Shown: piece by piece, positions 1-7,130 of the stretch
Layout of the letters: every line of letters begins with the position of its first letter
Numbering within the stretch: the first letter of the stretch is position 1
Assembly (NCBI GenBank): GCA_947626905.1
Contig: CANQUE010000017.1
Location: 1 to 39,737 of the forward strand
Origin: an uncultured Oscillospiraceae bacterium
Lineage (GTDB): Bacteria; Bacillota; Clostridia; Oscillospirales; Oscillospiraceae
Direction: 5' to 3'
DNA length: 39,737 bases
The notes under the pieces: model-generated
Told to the model about the DNA's origin: nothing
The model's input: the letters and a program-made list of their open reading frames with translations, nothing else
The model's database searches: none
Made by a program: the position numbers and the translations under genes

Positions 1-15
1 AGGAGGCGCGGCACC

Positions 16-93
16 ATGAAAACGCCGCCCTTACTAAAAAACACCTTCCGTGGCTATGATTTCACCAGCAGTCCCCAATTTTGCCGCTTGTGA
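16..93 (+). CDS. Small ORF (25 aa) with strong ribosome site, mobile-element end
   Basis: The window opens with a perfect AGGAGG at 1-6, nine bases before an ATG at 16. The frame closes at a TGA at 91-93 and would encode a 25-residue peptide (starts MKTPPLLKNT, ends SPQFCRL). The next ORF starts only eight bases later, so the two could be translationally coupled. I do not recognise the peptide. The ribosome site is better than that of the following ORF, which is the main reason to list it. It may be a coupling leader or simply a small element protein. Confidence 0.4.
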   Translation: MKTPPLLKNTFRGYDFTSSPQFCRL

Positions 94-101
94 GGCCCGC
101 C

Positions 102-275
102 ATGGAAGTCATCAGATTCATAAACGAACAGCCCGTCAGCGCGATCCCGCCCATGAAGGTCGCCAACGAGGGCGTCATCCAACTCATCCGCGAGGTGCAG
201 TCCCGGGCGGTCCAGGCCCAGCCGCAGCCGCCCAAAGACGAGCCCAAACCGGAAACATCTCCCATAGCAGGTTAA
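102..275 (+). CDS. Small hypothetical protein (57 aa) beside the recombinase
   Basis: The ATG at 102 is preceded by a weak GTGAGG. The frame gives 57 residues beginning MEVIRFINEQ, with a short helical middle (GVIQLIREVQSRAV) and a Gln/Pro/Lys-rich tail. An upstream in-frame TTG at 81 would add seven residues but lacks a ribosome site. I do not recognise the family. Its position just upstream of a large serine recombinase and downstream of another tiny ORF fits accessory cargo of an integrated element. No membrane segment, zinc motif or helix-turn-helix is visible. Confidence 0.45.
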   Translation: MEVIRFINEQPVSAIPPMKVANEGVIQLIREVQSRAVQAQPQPPKDEPKPETSPIAG

Positions 276-313
276 ATCTTCCTTTCCCTCCACCATTTAC
301 CTGCTTTGCACAT

Positions 314-342
314 TTGCATTCGGCATTTGCCGGAATTATACT
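314..342 (+). promoter_or_regulatory. Sigma-A-type promoter of the serine recombinase gene
   Basis: A -35 TTGCAT (314-319) and a -10 TATACT (337-342) are separated by exactly 17 bases. The predicted transcript starts near 350 and reaches the recombinase ribosome site (GGAAAGGAG) at about 376-382. This would give the recombinase its own vegetative-type promoter. No sporulation-type promoter was recognised here, which bears on whether excision could be developmentally timed. Confidence 0.6.
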
Positions 343-386
343 GGGTATGAACTTGGTGGAGTTCGATCATCGAGGAAAGGAGTGTT

Positions 387-1805
387 ATGAACAGCAATAA
401 CCCCAACGAGGAAAAGATCTGCGCCCTGTACATCCGTGTGTCCACCGACGCCCAGGCGGAGGAGGGCTACAGCATCCCCGCCCAGACCGAGAAGCTGGAG
501 GCCTACTGCGCCGTAAAGGGCTGGAAGCGGTTCGACCTCTATGTGGACGGCGGCTACAGCGGCAGCAACCTGAACCGCCCGGAGATCCAGCGGCTCATCG
601 CCGACGCCCAGGCGGGCAGGCTGGCAAACGTGGTAGTCTACAAGCTGGACCGTCTGTCCCGCAGCCAGAAGGACACCCTCTATCTCATCGAGGACGTATT
701 CCTGCCCAACGAGGTGGGCTTCGTGTCCATCAACGAGAACTTCGACACCACCACCCCCTTTGGCCGGGCCATGATCGGCATCCTCTCCGTTTTTGCCCAG
801 CTGGAGCGGGAGAACATCTACCTCCGCACACGGATGGGGATGCTGGAGCGGGTCAAACAGGGTCTCTGGCGGGGCGGGGGCAACGTCCCCTTCGGCTACG
901 ACTACGACCAGCAACAGGGCATCCTGGTGCCCAACCAGGATGCGGAGACCGTCCACAAGATATACGATCTCTACATCCAGGGCTACTCCACCAGCAAGAT
1001 CGCCGGTATCCTGGGACTGCCGCACGAGCGGCTGGTGTCCAACGTGCTGGGGCGCCGGTGCTATCTGGGCCTGGTGACCTACAAGGGCCAGGAATATCCC
1101 GGCTGCCACGAGGCCATCCTCAGCGAGGAGACCTATGAACTGGCCGTGCGGAAGATGCGCGAGCGCTCCGTTGCCCACGCCCCCGTCAAGGCATCCCACC
1201 TGCTCACCGGGATCATCTACTGCGGCTGCTGCGGCGGACGGCTCCGGTATCAGAAGTGGGGCAAGGCGGGCTTCAAGCTGGTCTGCTATTCCCACGACCC
1301 GGCCAAGGCCCACATGGTCAGGGACCCGGACTGCGCCTATGAGCCGGTCTGGTCCCACCAGATCGAGAGCATCGTCCTGGGCGACCTGTTCAACATCTCC
1401 GCCGATATGCGGTCCGGCAAGGAAGCTGACGCCTTCACGGTCATCGACCCGGTGGCGGAGCTGAAAAACCGCATCCGACAGACGGAGAACAAGCTGGAGC
1501 GGCTCTACACCCTGTACGCCGAGGGAACGGACGACACGCTCCTCAAGGTCATCGAGGACACAAAGCAGGCTCTGGCCTCTCTCCGGGCCCAGTATGAGCA
1601 GGAGAAGGAGGACCAGGCCAGCGCCCGGCGGCTGGCCCTCATCTGGGACCAGGTGGCCGGCATCGCGGAGACCTGGCCCTACCTGACCGACCTGCAGAAG
1701 CAGACCATGATCCGGGACTGCGTGAGCCGGATCGTCATCACCAACGAGAGGGTGCAGATATTCTACACCTTCAAGGAAAGCGGAGGACAGCAAAAAAGCG
1801 CCTGA
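387..1805 (+). CDS. Large serine recombinase (site-specific integrase/excisionase) at element end
   Basis: This 472-residue protein is a large serine recombinase that would cut and rejoin attachment sites to integrate or excise the element. The N-terminal resolvase fold contains the catalytic motif YIRVST with the nucleophile Ser19, and KLDRLSR at 86-92 supplies conserved arginines. A recombinase domain follows at about 165-265. A zinc ribbon comes next (CGCCG at about 279-283, partners Cys300 and Cys316), then a coiled-coil-like stretch at about 345-400. The length is normal for the family. The start is set by GGAAAGGAG six bases upstream. The gene ends only 41 bp before the broken end of sigG, which is where an integrase normally lies relative to its attachment site. 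It therefore probably mediated this insertion and may reverse it. Confidence 0.93.
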   Translation: MNSNNPNEEKICALYIRVSTDAQAEEGYSIPAQTEKLEAYCAVKGWKRFDLYVDGGYSGSNLNRPEIQRLIADAQAGRLANVVVYKLDRLSRSQKDTLYLIEDVFLPNEVGFVSINENFDTTTPFGRAMIGILSVFAQLERENIYLRTRMGMLERVKQGLWRGGGNVPFGYDYDQQQGILVPNQDAETVHKIYDLYIQGYSTSKIAGILGLPHERLVSNVLGRRCYLGLVTYKGQEYPGCHEAILSEETYELAVRKMRERSVAHAPVKASHLLTGIIYCGCCGGRLRYQKWGKAGFKLVCYSHDPAKAHMVRDPDCAYEPVWSHQIESIVLGDLFNISADMRSGKEADAFTVIDPVAELKNRIRQTENKLERLYTLYAEGTDDTLLKVIEDTKQALASLRAQYEQEKEDQASARRLALIWDQVAGIAETWPYLTDLQKQTMIRDCVSRIVITNERVQIFYTFKESGGQQKSA

Positions 1806-1846
1806 TACCAAGGGTTTCAGGGCACTTTGCTCCAATTTTTTCACCC

Positions 1847-2143
1847 TCAACCATCGGGCGGCACCCCGTAGGTGGAAAATTTCACGTCCTGGGTGATATC
1901 GAAGTTGTCGATGGCCTTGATCAGGCCGATGCATCCCACCTGGAACAGGTCGTCCACATTCTCCCCGCGGCCGGCGAATTTCTGGATCACGCTCAGCACC
2001 AGCCGCAGATTCCCGCTGATCAGCTCCTCCCGGGCCTGCATGTCCCCGGCCTTGGCCCGGACCAGCAATTCCCTCGTTTCCTCGCTCTTCAGTACCTTCA
2101 GCCTGGCAGTATTCACGCCGCAGATCTCCACTTTGCATTGCAA
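1847..2143 (-). pseudogene. sigG: 5' fragment of sigG (sporulation sigma factor G), interrupted by the element
   Basis: The minus-strand frame starts at a TTG (2143) behind a GGAGGGGAT ribosome site and runs 98 codons. It opens with the sigma-G signature KVEICGV and continues through region 2.1-2.3 motifs (SGNLRLVLSVI, DDLFQVGCIGL, AIDNFDI, KFSTYGVP). In intact sigma-G the VP is followed by MIIGEIRRYLRD. Here it is followed by three foreign residues (PDG) and a TGA. The break therefore falls at about 1858-1862, within region 2.3/2.4. The fragment lacks regions 3 and 4 and cannot work as a sigma factor. A possible sigma-F/sigma-G-like promoter (TGAATC at 2211-2206, AACACTA at 2187-2181, spacer 18) lies upstream; this is weak. 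Whether the other half sits beyond the left edge, as in skin-interrupted sigK, cannot be seen here. Confidence 0.9.
1850..1866. other. Element/chromosome junction (candidate att site) in sigG
   Basis: Reading the minus strand, the sigG sequence is recognisable up to GGGGTGCC(G). The next bases, CCCGATGGTTGA, no longer encode sigma-G. The crossover therefore lies at about 1858-1862. The 40 bp between this point and the recombinase stop contain no gene, as expected for one half of an attachment site. The exact core cannot be set without the other junction, which lies outside the window. Confidence 0.6.
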
Positions 2144-2275
2144 CGGACTATCCCCTCCCGTTGGTATCGTCAGGCGAAGATAGTGTTGCCAACCGCGGCG
2201 GATTTGATTCACCCGGCCGGGGCGGCGGGCGGCGGGGAAAAAATCCGAAAGGCCCTTCCTTTTTACCGAAGAATA

Positions 2276-2284
2276 TGGTAGAAT
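2276..2284 (+). promoter_or_regulatory. Extended -10 promoter for the radical SAM gene
   Basis: TGGTAGAAT at 2276-2284 matches an extended -10 (TG at 2276-2277, TAGAAT at 2279-2284). There is no convincing -35. It lies about 50 bp before the ATG at 2333. It sits in the 190-bp gap divergent from the sigG fragment, which otherwise holds only a GC-rich tract at about 2213-2240. Confidence 0.4.
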
Positions 2285-2332
2285 ACGGTTTTGAGAGTAT
2301 ACAACAAATCACAGAGGATGGGAGAAACGCCC

Positions 2333-3211
2333 ATGGCAAACCCCTATAAGACCCGTGAAGGCGGCGCGACGGTCACCGTTTTCGTCCCCTATGACTGCCG
2401 CAACCACTGCCCTTTCTGCATCAACAAACAGGAATACGCGGACATGACCGGATTCAGTCTGGAAAAGATCTGCGCCAGCATCCGCCGCATGGACAGCATC
2501 ACCCCCCGGTGCGACTTCGTATTTACCGGCGGCGAGCCCATGGCCAATCTGGACAGCCTGCAGATCATGCTGGACTGCATCCCCACCACCCACCGCGTTT
2601 TTATCAACACCACCCTGCCCGTATTCGAGGACCAGTCCCCGGAAGACGTGCTGGCGTTTTTTGAGCGCAACAAGCACAAGGTCACCTGCGTGAACATCTC
2701 CCGGCATATGCAAAAATACGTGGAGGAATCCCCGGACGAGCTGATCGGCCGGCTGCCCCTCCCCGCCCGGGTGAACTGCGTGCTGTGGAAGAATTATCCC
2801 GCCCGGGACCTGCCCGATTTCGTGCGCCGGTGGAAGGGCCGCCACGTGTCCATCCAGTTCCGCTACGACTATACCGACACCACCCCGGAGAACCTTTACC
2901 GGGAAGAGGACGACGGCATCCTCCGGGACCTGAAAAAGTACTTTACTTATAAAGGTCTGGAAGGCTGCCGGATGCGCAACGGCTACCACTTCTCCTTCGA
3001 GGGCGTGGACATCACCTACCACAAGACCCTCCCCTATTCCACCATCACCGAAACCGGACCGGACGGGATCACCTACGATATCCTCTACGACGTGATCATC
3101 AAGCAGAACGGGGATATCCACTCCGACTGGACGGGCGTCATGATGGACGTGCCCGCCTATGAGCGCGTGGTGTTTGAACCCGATGACCAGCACTGGATCG
3201 AGCGGTGCTGA
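2333..3211 (+). CDS. Radical SAM domain protein
   Basis: This 292-residue protein has the radical SAM iron-sulfur motif CRNHCPFC (Cys22, Cys26, Cys29) and the GGEP motif at 66-69. It would therefore use a [4Fe-4S] cluster to cleave S-adenosylmethionine. The rest is a compact partial TIM barrel with no extra cysteine-rich SPASM domain, so an activase or small-molecule enzyme is more likely than a peptide-maturation enzyme. The substrate cannot be read from the sequence. ATG 2333 is preferred because GGGAG lies about eight bases upstream; ATG 2318 in the same frame is possible. It is monocistronic: divergent sigG fragment upstream and a strong terminator at 3245-3278 downstream. Confidence 0.85.
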   Translation: MANPYKTREGGATVTVFVPYDCRNHCPFCINKQEYADMTGFSLEKICASIRRMDSITPRCDFVFTGGEPMANLDSLQIMLDCIPTTHRVFINTTLPVFEDQSPEDVLAFFERNKHKVTCVNISRHMQKYVEESPDELIGRLPLPARVNCVLWKNYPARDLPDFVRRWKGRHVSIQFRYDYTDTTPENLYREEDDGILRDLKKYFTYKGLEGCRMRNGYHFSFEGVDITYHKTLPYSTITETGPDGITYDILYDVIIKQNGDIHSDWTGVMMDVPAYERVVFEPDDQHWIERC

Positions 3212-3244
3212 CGCCCCCTGTCCAGCAGATCTTCTAACGGATCG

Positions 3245-3278
3245 ACTGTCCCTCCCCCGGTGGGAGGGACAGTTTTTT
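3245..3278 (+). terminator. Rho-independent terminator of the radical SAM gene
   Basis: A 12-bp stem (ACTGTCCCTCCC / GGGAGGGACAGT) with a small loop is followed by six T residues. It lies 34 bp after the stop codon. Confidence 0.85.
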
Positions 3279-3333
3279 GGCGGAGGCCCCGTGATCTTTA
3301 CCAGATTTCAAAAAACACGCCGGCTTTTGCCGG

Positions 3334-3370
3334 TAAAAAACTGGGAGAGGCTTTCTAAGCCTCTCCCAGT
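3334..3370 (-). terminator. Terminator of the pepT / hydroxyacid dehydrogenase operon
   Basis: On the minus strand a perfect stem (ACTGGGAGAGGCTT / AAGCCTCTCCCAGT) with a three-base loop is followed by a run of T (A run at 3335-3340 on the plus strand). It lies about 18 bp past the dehydrogenase stop codon. Confidence 0.85.
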
Positions 3371-3387
3371 TTGGCGTTGTCCTGTCC

Positions 3388-4371
3388 TTATACCAGCCGC
3401 GTCCGGTATCCCCCCGTGCGGGCCATCTCCGCCACGCCCTCGATCCCGCAGCGGACCATGCTCTCCACCGCCTCCCGGGTGTAAAAGGCCATGTGCTGCG
3501 TCATGATGACGTTTCGGAACTGATGCAGGTAAAACATATTCCGGTTGGCCAGGATATCGGTCCGGTGATCCCGGTGGATGATGCCCTGCTCTCCCTCCAC
3601 CGTATCCATGCCCAGCGCGCCGATCTTGAGGGTCTCGATCCCCTCCACCAGCGCGTCGATGTCGGTGAGCTCCCCTCTGGCGCAGTTGACCAGCACCACC
3701 CCGTCCTTCATCTTGGCGATGGTTTCCCGGTTTATCATGTGCTCGGTTTCCGGCGTCAGCGGCACGTGCAGGGTGATCACGTCGCTCTCCCGGTACAGGG
3801 TCTCCAGGTCCACATAGCGGGCGTAACGGGCCGCCTCCGGGTTCTCCCGCCGGTTATAGGCCAGCAGCCGGCAGCCGAAGCCGGACAGGTCCTTCAGCAC
3901 CCGGGTCCCCACCCGGCCGGTGCCCAGCACCCCCACGGTGAGGCGGGAGAGGTCCCGTCCCATCAGTCCCTGGAGGGAGAAATCGTTCACCTGCCCCCGC
4001 CAGAGGGCCTGCTTGTAGTGGCGCAGGCACAGCAGGATCAGCATCACGGTAAAATCCGCCACCCCGTCGGGCGGGTAGTCCGCGCTGCACACGGCGATGC
4101 CCAGCGCCCGGGCCGCGTCCAGATCGATGTGGTCGTAGCCCACCGTCCGGGTAGACAGATACCTCACACCCAGCCCGGCGTATGCCTCCAGCAGCGGCCG
4201 GCCGATGGTCCCCTGGCCCAGCACGCTCACGGCGTCAAAGCCCCGGACCCGTTCCGCGTTCTCCAGCCCGGGCACATCGGAGGAGCACACCGCCTCCACC
4301 CCCAGCCGGCCGGCTATCCGGGCAATGGGTTCCCGCTCGTCCTCCCGGACCTCGAAAAGATACAGCCTCAT
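3388..4371 (-). CDS. D-lactate dehydrogenase-like NAD-dependent 2-hydroxyacid dehydrogenase
   Basis: This 327-residue protein belongs to the D-isomer-specific 2-hydroxyacid dehydrogenases, which reduce 2-oxo acids such as pyruvate with NADH. The Rossmann motif GTGRVG is at 150-155. Catalytic residues fit the D-LDH pattern: Arg232 in NCARGE, Glu261 in DTVEGEQG, and His293 in TQHMAFYT. The TxHxAFYT form is typical of the D-lactate dehydrogenase/VanH branch. The ATG (4371) overlaps the pepT stop codon (ATGA), so the two are probably translationally coupled; the pairing with a peptidase has no obvious metabolic logic. VanH-type function is not supported because no D-Ala-D-Lac ligase is nearby. 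Confidence 0.88.
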   Translation of the reverse strand: MRLYLFEVREDEREPIARIAGRLGVEAVCSSDVPGLENAERVRGFDAVSVLGQGTIGRPLLEAYAGLGVRYLSTRTVGYDHIDLDAARALGIAVCSADYPPDGVADFTVMLILLCLRHYKQALWRGQVNDFSLQGLMGRDLSRLTVGVLGTGRVGTRVLKDLSGFGCRLLAYNRRENPEAARYARYVDLETLYRESDVITLHVPLTPETEHMINRETIAKMKDGVVLVNCARGELTDIDALVEGIETLKIGALGMDTVEGEQGIIHRDHRTDILANRNMFYLHQFRNVIMTQHMAFYTREAVESMVRCGIEGVAEMARTGGYRTRLV

Positions 4372-5588
4372 GACCGGCTGTAAAGCTGGACAATAGCCAG
4401 CAGGATCTCCGTCACCGCGTCCATATCCTCCGCCGTCACGCACTCCATGGGCCCGTGGAAGTTGTATCCGCCCACGCCCAGGTTGGGACAGGGCAGCCCC
4501 ACATAGCTCAGCCGGGCTCCGTCGGTGCCGCCCCGGATGGGCTCCACCACCGGCTCCACCCCGGCCATCCGGGCGGCGGTCTTGGCGTTTTCAATGAGAT
4601 GCATGCACCCGGCCAGCTTCTCTTTCATATTATAGTAGCTGTCCTTCATCTCCAGCTCCACCTTGGCGGTGGGATGCTCCGCCGCCGCCTGGGCGCAGGC
4701 CCGCTCCAAAAGCGCCTTGCGCCGGGCAAAGCTGTCCCGGTCGTGGTCCCGGATGATGTACTCCATCACCGCCGAGGCGGTGGTGCCGTTCAGATAGTCC
4801 ATGTGGAAAAAGCCCTCGTAGCCCTCCGTGCGGGCGGGGATCTCCTCCGCCGGGAGAAGGCCGTTGATCTGCTGGGCGATGAGCAGGGCGTTTTCCATGA
4901 TGCCCTTGGCGGTGCCCGGATGGACCGACACGCCGGTGATGGTGATCCTGGCGGCCGCCGCGTTGAAATTCTCATACTCGATGGACCCGGCGGCGCCGCC
5001 GTCCACGGTATAGGCGTACTTGGCCCCGAAGGCCGCCACGTCGAAATGGTCCGGCCCCTCGCCGATCTCCTCGTCCGGGGTGAAGGCCACGCAGACGCGG
5101 CCGTGGGGCCGGTCCCCCGCCGCCAGCCGCTCGCACATGGTCATGATCTCCGCCACGCCGGCCTTGTCGTCCGCTCCCAGCAGACTGGACCCGTCGGCGG
5201 TGATGAGGGTCTTGCCCGCCAGGGACTTCAGGAAGGGGAAATCCGCCACCCGGATGACCCGCCCCTCCTTGGGCAGGACCACGTCCCCGCCGTCATAGTT
5301 CGGGTGCAGCACCGGCTCCACCACCTGGCCCGGGAAGGCGGGGGAGGTGTCCATATGGGCCAGAAATCCAATGGCCGGGGCGTTCTCATGCCCCGGGGAG
5401 GCGGGAAGCCAGGCGGTGACGATGCAGTTGCCGTCCACCGAGGGGTTTTCCATCCCCAGCTGCTTCAATTCCTCCACCAGCTCCTTTGCCAGCTCCCACT
5501 GGCAGTCCGTGGAGGGGGTGCGACCCGTCCGATCGCTGGAGGGCGTGCCGATCCGGGCATACTTCAAAAACCGTTCATAAGCGCGCAT
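4368..5588 (-). CDS. pepT: Peptidase T (tripeptide aminopeptidase)
   Basis: A 406-residue M20-family zinc aminopeptidase that removes N-terminal residues from tripeptides in the cytoplasm; family members are about 410 residues. Metal and catalytic motifs are visible: FLAHMDTSP with His78 and Asp80, GADDKAG with the bridging Asp140, and FTPDEEIGEG with Glu173/Glu174. The start at ATG 5588 is set by AAAGGAG nine bases upstream, and the N-terminus MRAYERFLKY fits the family. It is the first gene of a two-gene operon, transcribed from a good promoter at 5639-5667. Confidence 0.95.
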   Translation of the reverse strand: MRAYERFLKYARIGTPSSDRTGRTPSTDCQWELAKELVEELKQLGMENPSVDGNCIVTAWLPASPGHENAPAIGFLAHMDTSPAFPGQVVEPVLHPNYDGGDVVLPKEGRVIRVADFPFLKSLAGKTLITADGSSLLGADDKAGVAEIMTMCERLAAGDRPHGRVCVAFTPDEEIGEGPDHFDVAAFGAKYAYTVDGGAAGSIEYENFNAAAARITITGVSVHPGTAKGIMENALLIAQQINGLLPAEEIPARTEGYEGFFHMDYLNGTTASAVMEYIIRDHDRDSFARRKALLERACAQAAAEHPTAKVELEMKDSYYNMKEKLAGCMHLIENAKTAARMAGVEPVVEPIRGGTDGARLSYVGLPCPNLGVGGYNFHGPMECVTAEDMDAVTEILLAIVQLYSRS

Positions 5589-5638
5589 ATGACCGCTCCT
5601 TTGTTCTGTCTTTTTCCGGCGCCGGCCGGACCACTGCC

Positions 5639-5667
5639 AGCATAACACACCGGGCCGGTCCCGTCAA
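5639..5667 (-). promoter_or_regulatory. Promoter of the pepT operon
   Basis: On the minus strand a -35 TTGACG (5667-5662) and a -10 TATGCT (5644-5639) are 17 bases apart. The promoter begins immediately after the terminator of the upstream ABC operon. Confidence 0.65.
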
Positions 5668-5668
5668 A

Positions 5669-5701
5669 TCAAAAAGGACCGGAAGGCCTCCCTTCCGGTC
5701 C
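5669..5701 (-). terminator. Terminator of the Gld-like ABC operon
   Basis: On the minus strand a perfect 11-bp stem (GGACCGGAAGG / CCTTCCGGTCC) with a four-base loop is followed by TTTTTGATTTG. It sits eight bases past the DUF4340 stop codon. Confidence 0.85.
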
Positions 5702-5708
5702 GTATGCG

Positions 5709-7130
5709 TCAGCCCGACGGCTGGGTCTTTCCCGTGATGACGGTGGCGGCCGTCTTGGCCAGCGAGTCGGCGGAGGTACGGGGCACCAGATAGCGCTCCT
5801 CCCCGTTCACCACGCACAGGTGGTGCACGCTGTCATAGGACCAGAATTCTACCGTCACCTCCGGGAACCGCTCGCTGTCCTGGCGGAAGGTGAACCGATA
5901 GAGCATCTCCCGGCCCTGGACGCCCTCCGCCCGGCTGTCCGCGGGCAGCTCGTATACCTGGGTGAGCCAGTTTTTCACAAGCTCCGCGTCCAGGCTCCGC
6001 TCCCCGCTGGTAAAGATCTCCTCCGGCTCCTCTCCCTCGCTCATGGGGGTGGACAGGCTGCGCTGGATGGCATAGGAATCCTCCTCCAGCTCCAGGTACA
6101 CGCTCTTCAGCCTGTCCCAATCCAGCGCCGTCGGGGCCAGCGGCGCCATCGCCTCGAAATCCGGATACATCAGCCCGTCCAGCACCGAGCCCGCCGCCAG
6201 ATAGACCATATCCGACCCGGCCAGGCGCACATACACGTCCCCGTCCGCCGTATAATCGCCGAACTGCAGCGCAAAGGAATGCTTGCCGCCGTCCCCGTCC
6301 TCATAGGACACCCGGGCGGTGCCCTGGGGCTCGTCCAGGCCGTAGTCGGCCCCATTCCCCGCCGACCAGGTGACGCACCGGGTCAGGGCCAGCCCGGTGG
6401 CCAGGCCATAGAGCTTTTCCACCTGCTCCGTATCCAGGGGCCGGGACACCTCGCCCTTCTCATCCAACAAGAACCAGGGCCATGTGTCGGTGTACCAATC
6501 CTCTCCCCCGGGCCGGTACGCCAGGGTGTAATCCCCCGCGTCCGTCTGCACGGCCAGGGTCGTTACGCTGGCCACGTCCTGGGGCACAGTTTCCAGCGCC
6601 AGCACATCGTCCAGTCCGATCTGGAAATTCCCCGCCAGCACGCCGGTCTCCAGATACACCGTGTCGCCCCCGTCCATGCGCACATACCAGGTGCCCGCGG
6701 CGCTGGTCCCGCCGATATAGTAGGTGACCACCTTTTCCGCCGTGCCCGCCATCACCGCGAAGGACGGATCTTCCAGGCCGTACTGTCCGAAATCGGTCAC
6801 GCCCTCCACAGACCCCTCGGCCGTCAGGGACGCCACCGCCTGCACCAGCGGCTCCACCGCCTGCTGATCGATGGGGCAGTCCGGGTCCTGGTCGTTGATC
6901 CATGCGCCAGCCTGCCCGTCATAGCGGAGGCTCACCGCGTCGCCGAAGTAGTTCCACGCCAGGGCGGTCACCTCTTCCGCCGGACCGACGGAGATATCCT
7001 GGTCCGGCTCATGGGCCCGCTCCGCCAGGGCGTTCTCCCGCTGCCGGGTCATGGACTCGGCCAGCAGCCACGCCCCCACCAATACCGCCAGCGCCGCCAG
7101 AAGCGCCGCCAGCTTCGCTCCGCGCTTCAT
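5709..7130 (-). CDS. DUF4340 domain protein, membrane-anchored, ABC-associated
   Basis: A 473-residue protein with one N-terminal hydrophobic anchor (about residues 8-25) and a large, beta-rich extracytoplasmic part with repeated units (for example the YGLEDPS and YGLDEPQG segments) typical of DUF4340. Such proteins are the usual last gene of Gld-type ABC operons. The role is not established, but the location implies an exported or periplasm-like partner of the transporter. The ATG shares one base with the stop codon of the GldG-like gene (TGATG), so the genes are translationally coupled. Confidence 0.8.
   Translation of the reverse strand: MKRGAKLAALLAALAVLVGAWLLAESMTRQRENALAERAHEPDQDISVGPAEEVTALAWNYFGDAVSLRYDGQAGAWINDQDPDCPIDQQAVEPLVQAVASLTAEGSVEGVTDFGQYGLEDPSFAVMAGTAEKVVTYYIGGTSAAGTWYVRMDGGDTVYLETGVLAGNFQIGLDDVLALETVPQDVASVTTLAVQTDAGDYTLAYRPGGEDWYTDTWPWFLLDEKGEVSRPLDTEQVEKLYGLATGLALTRCVTWSAGNGADYGLDEPQGTARVSYEDGDGGKHSFALQFGDYTADGDVYVRLAGSDMVYLAAGSVLDGLMYPDFEAMAPLAPTALDWDRLKSVYLELEEDSYAIQRSLSTPMSEGEEPEEIFTSGERSLDAELVKNWLTQVYELPADSRAEGVQGREMLYRFTFRQDSERFPEVTVEFWSYDSVHHLCVVNGEERYLVPRTSADSLAKTAATVITGKTQPSG

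Noticed and set aside
336-2138. A 600-codon minus-strand frame covering the recombinase
   Set aside because: Antisense of the recombinase gene, and out of frame with sigG in the overlap; composition is typical of a shadow frame.
3388-4371. VanH-type vancomycin-resistance dehydrogenase
   Set aside because: The enzyme belongs to the same branch, but no D-Ala-D-Lac ligase, VanX or VanRS genes lie nearby.
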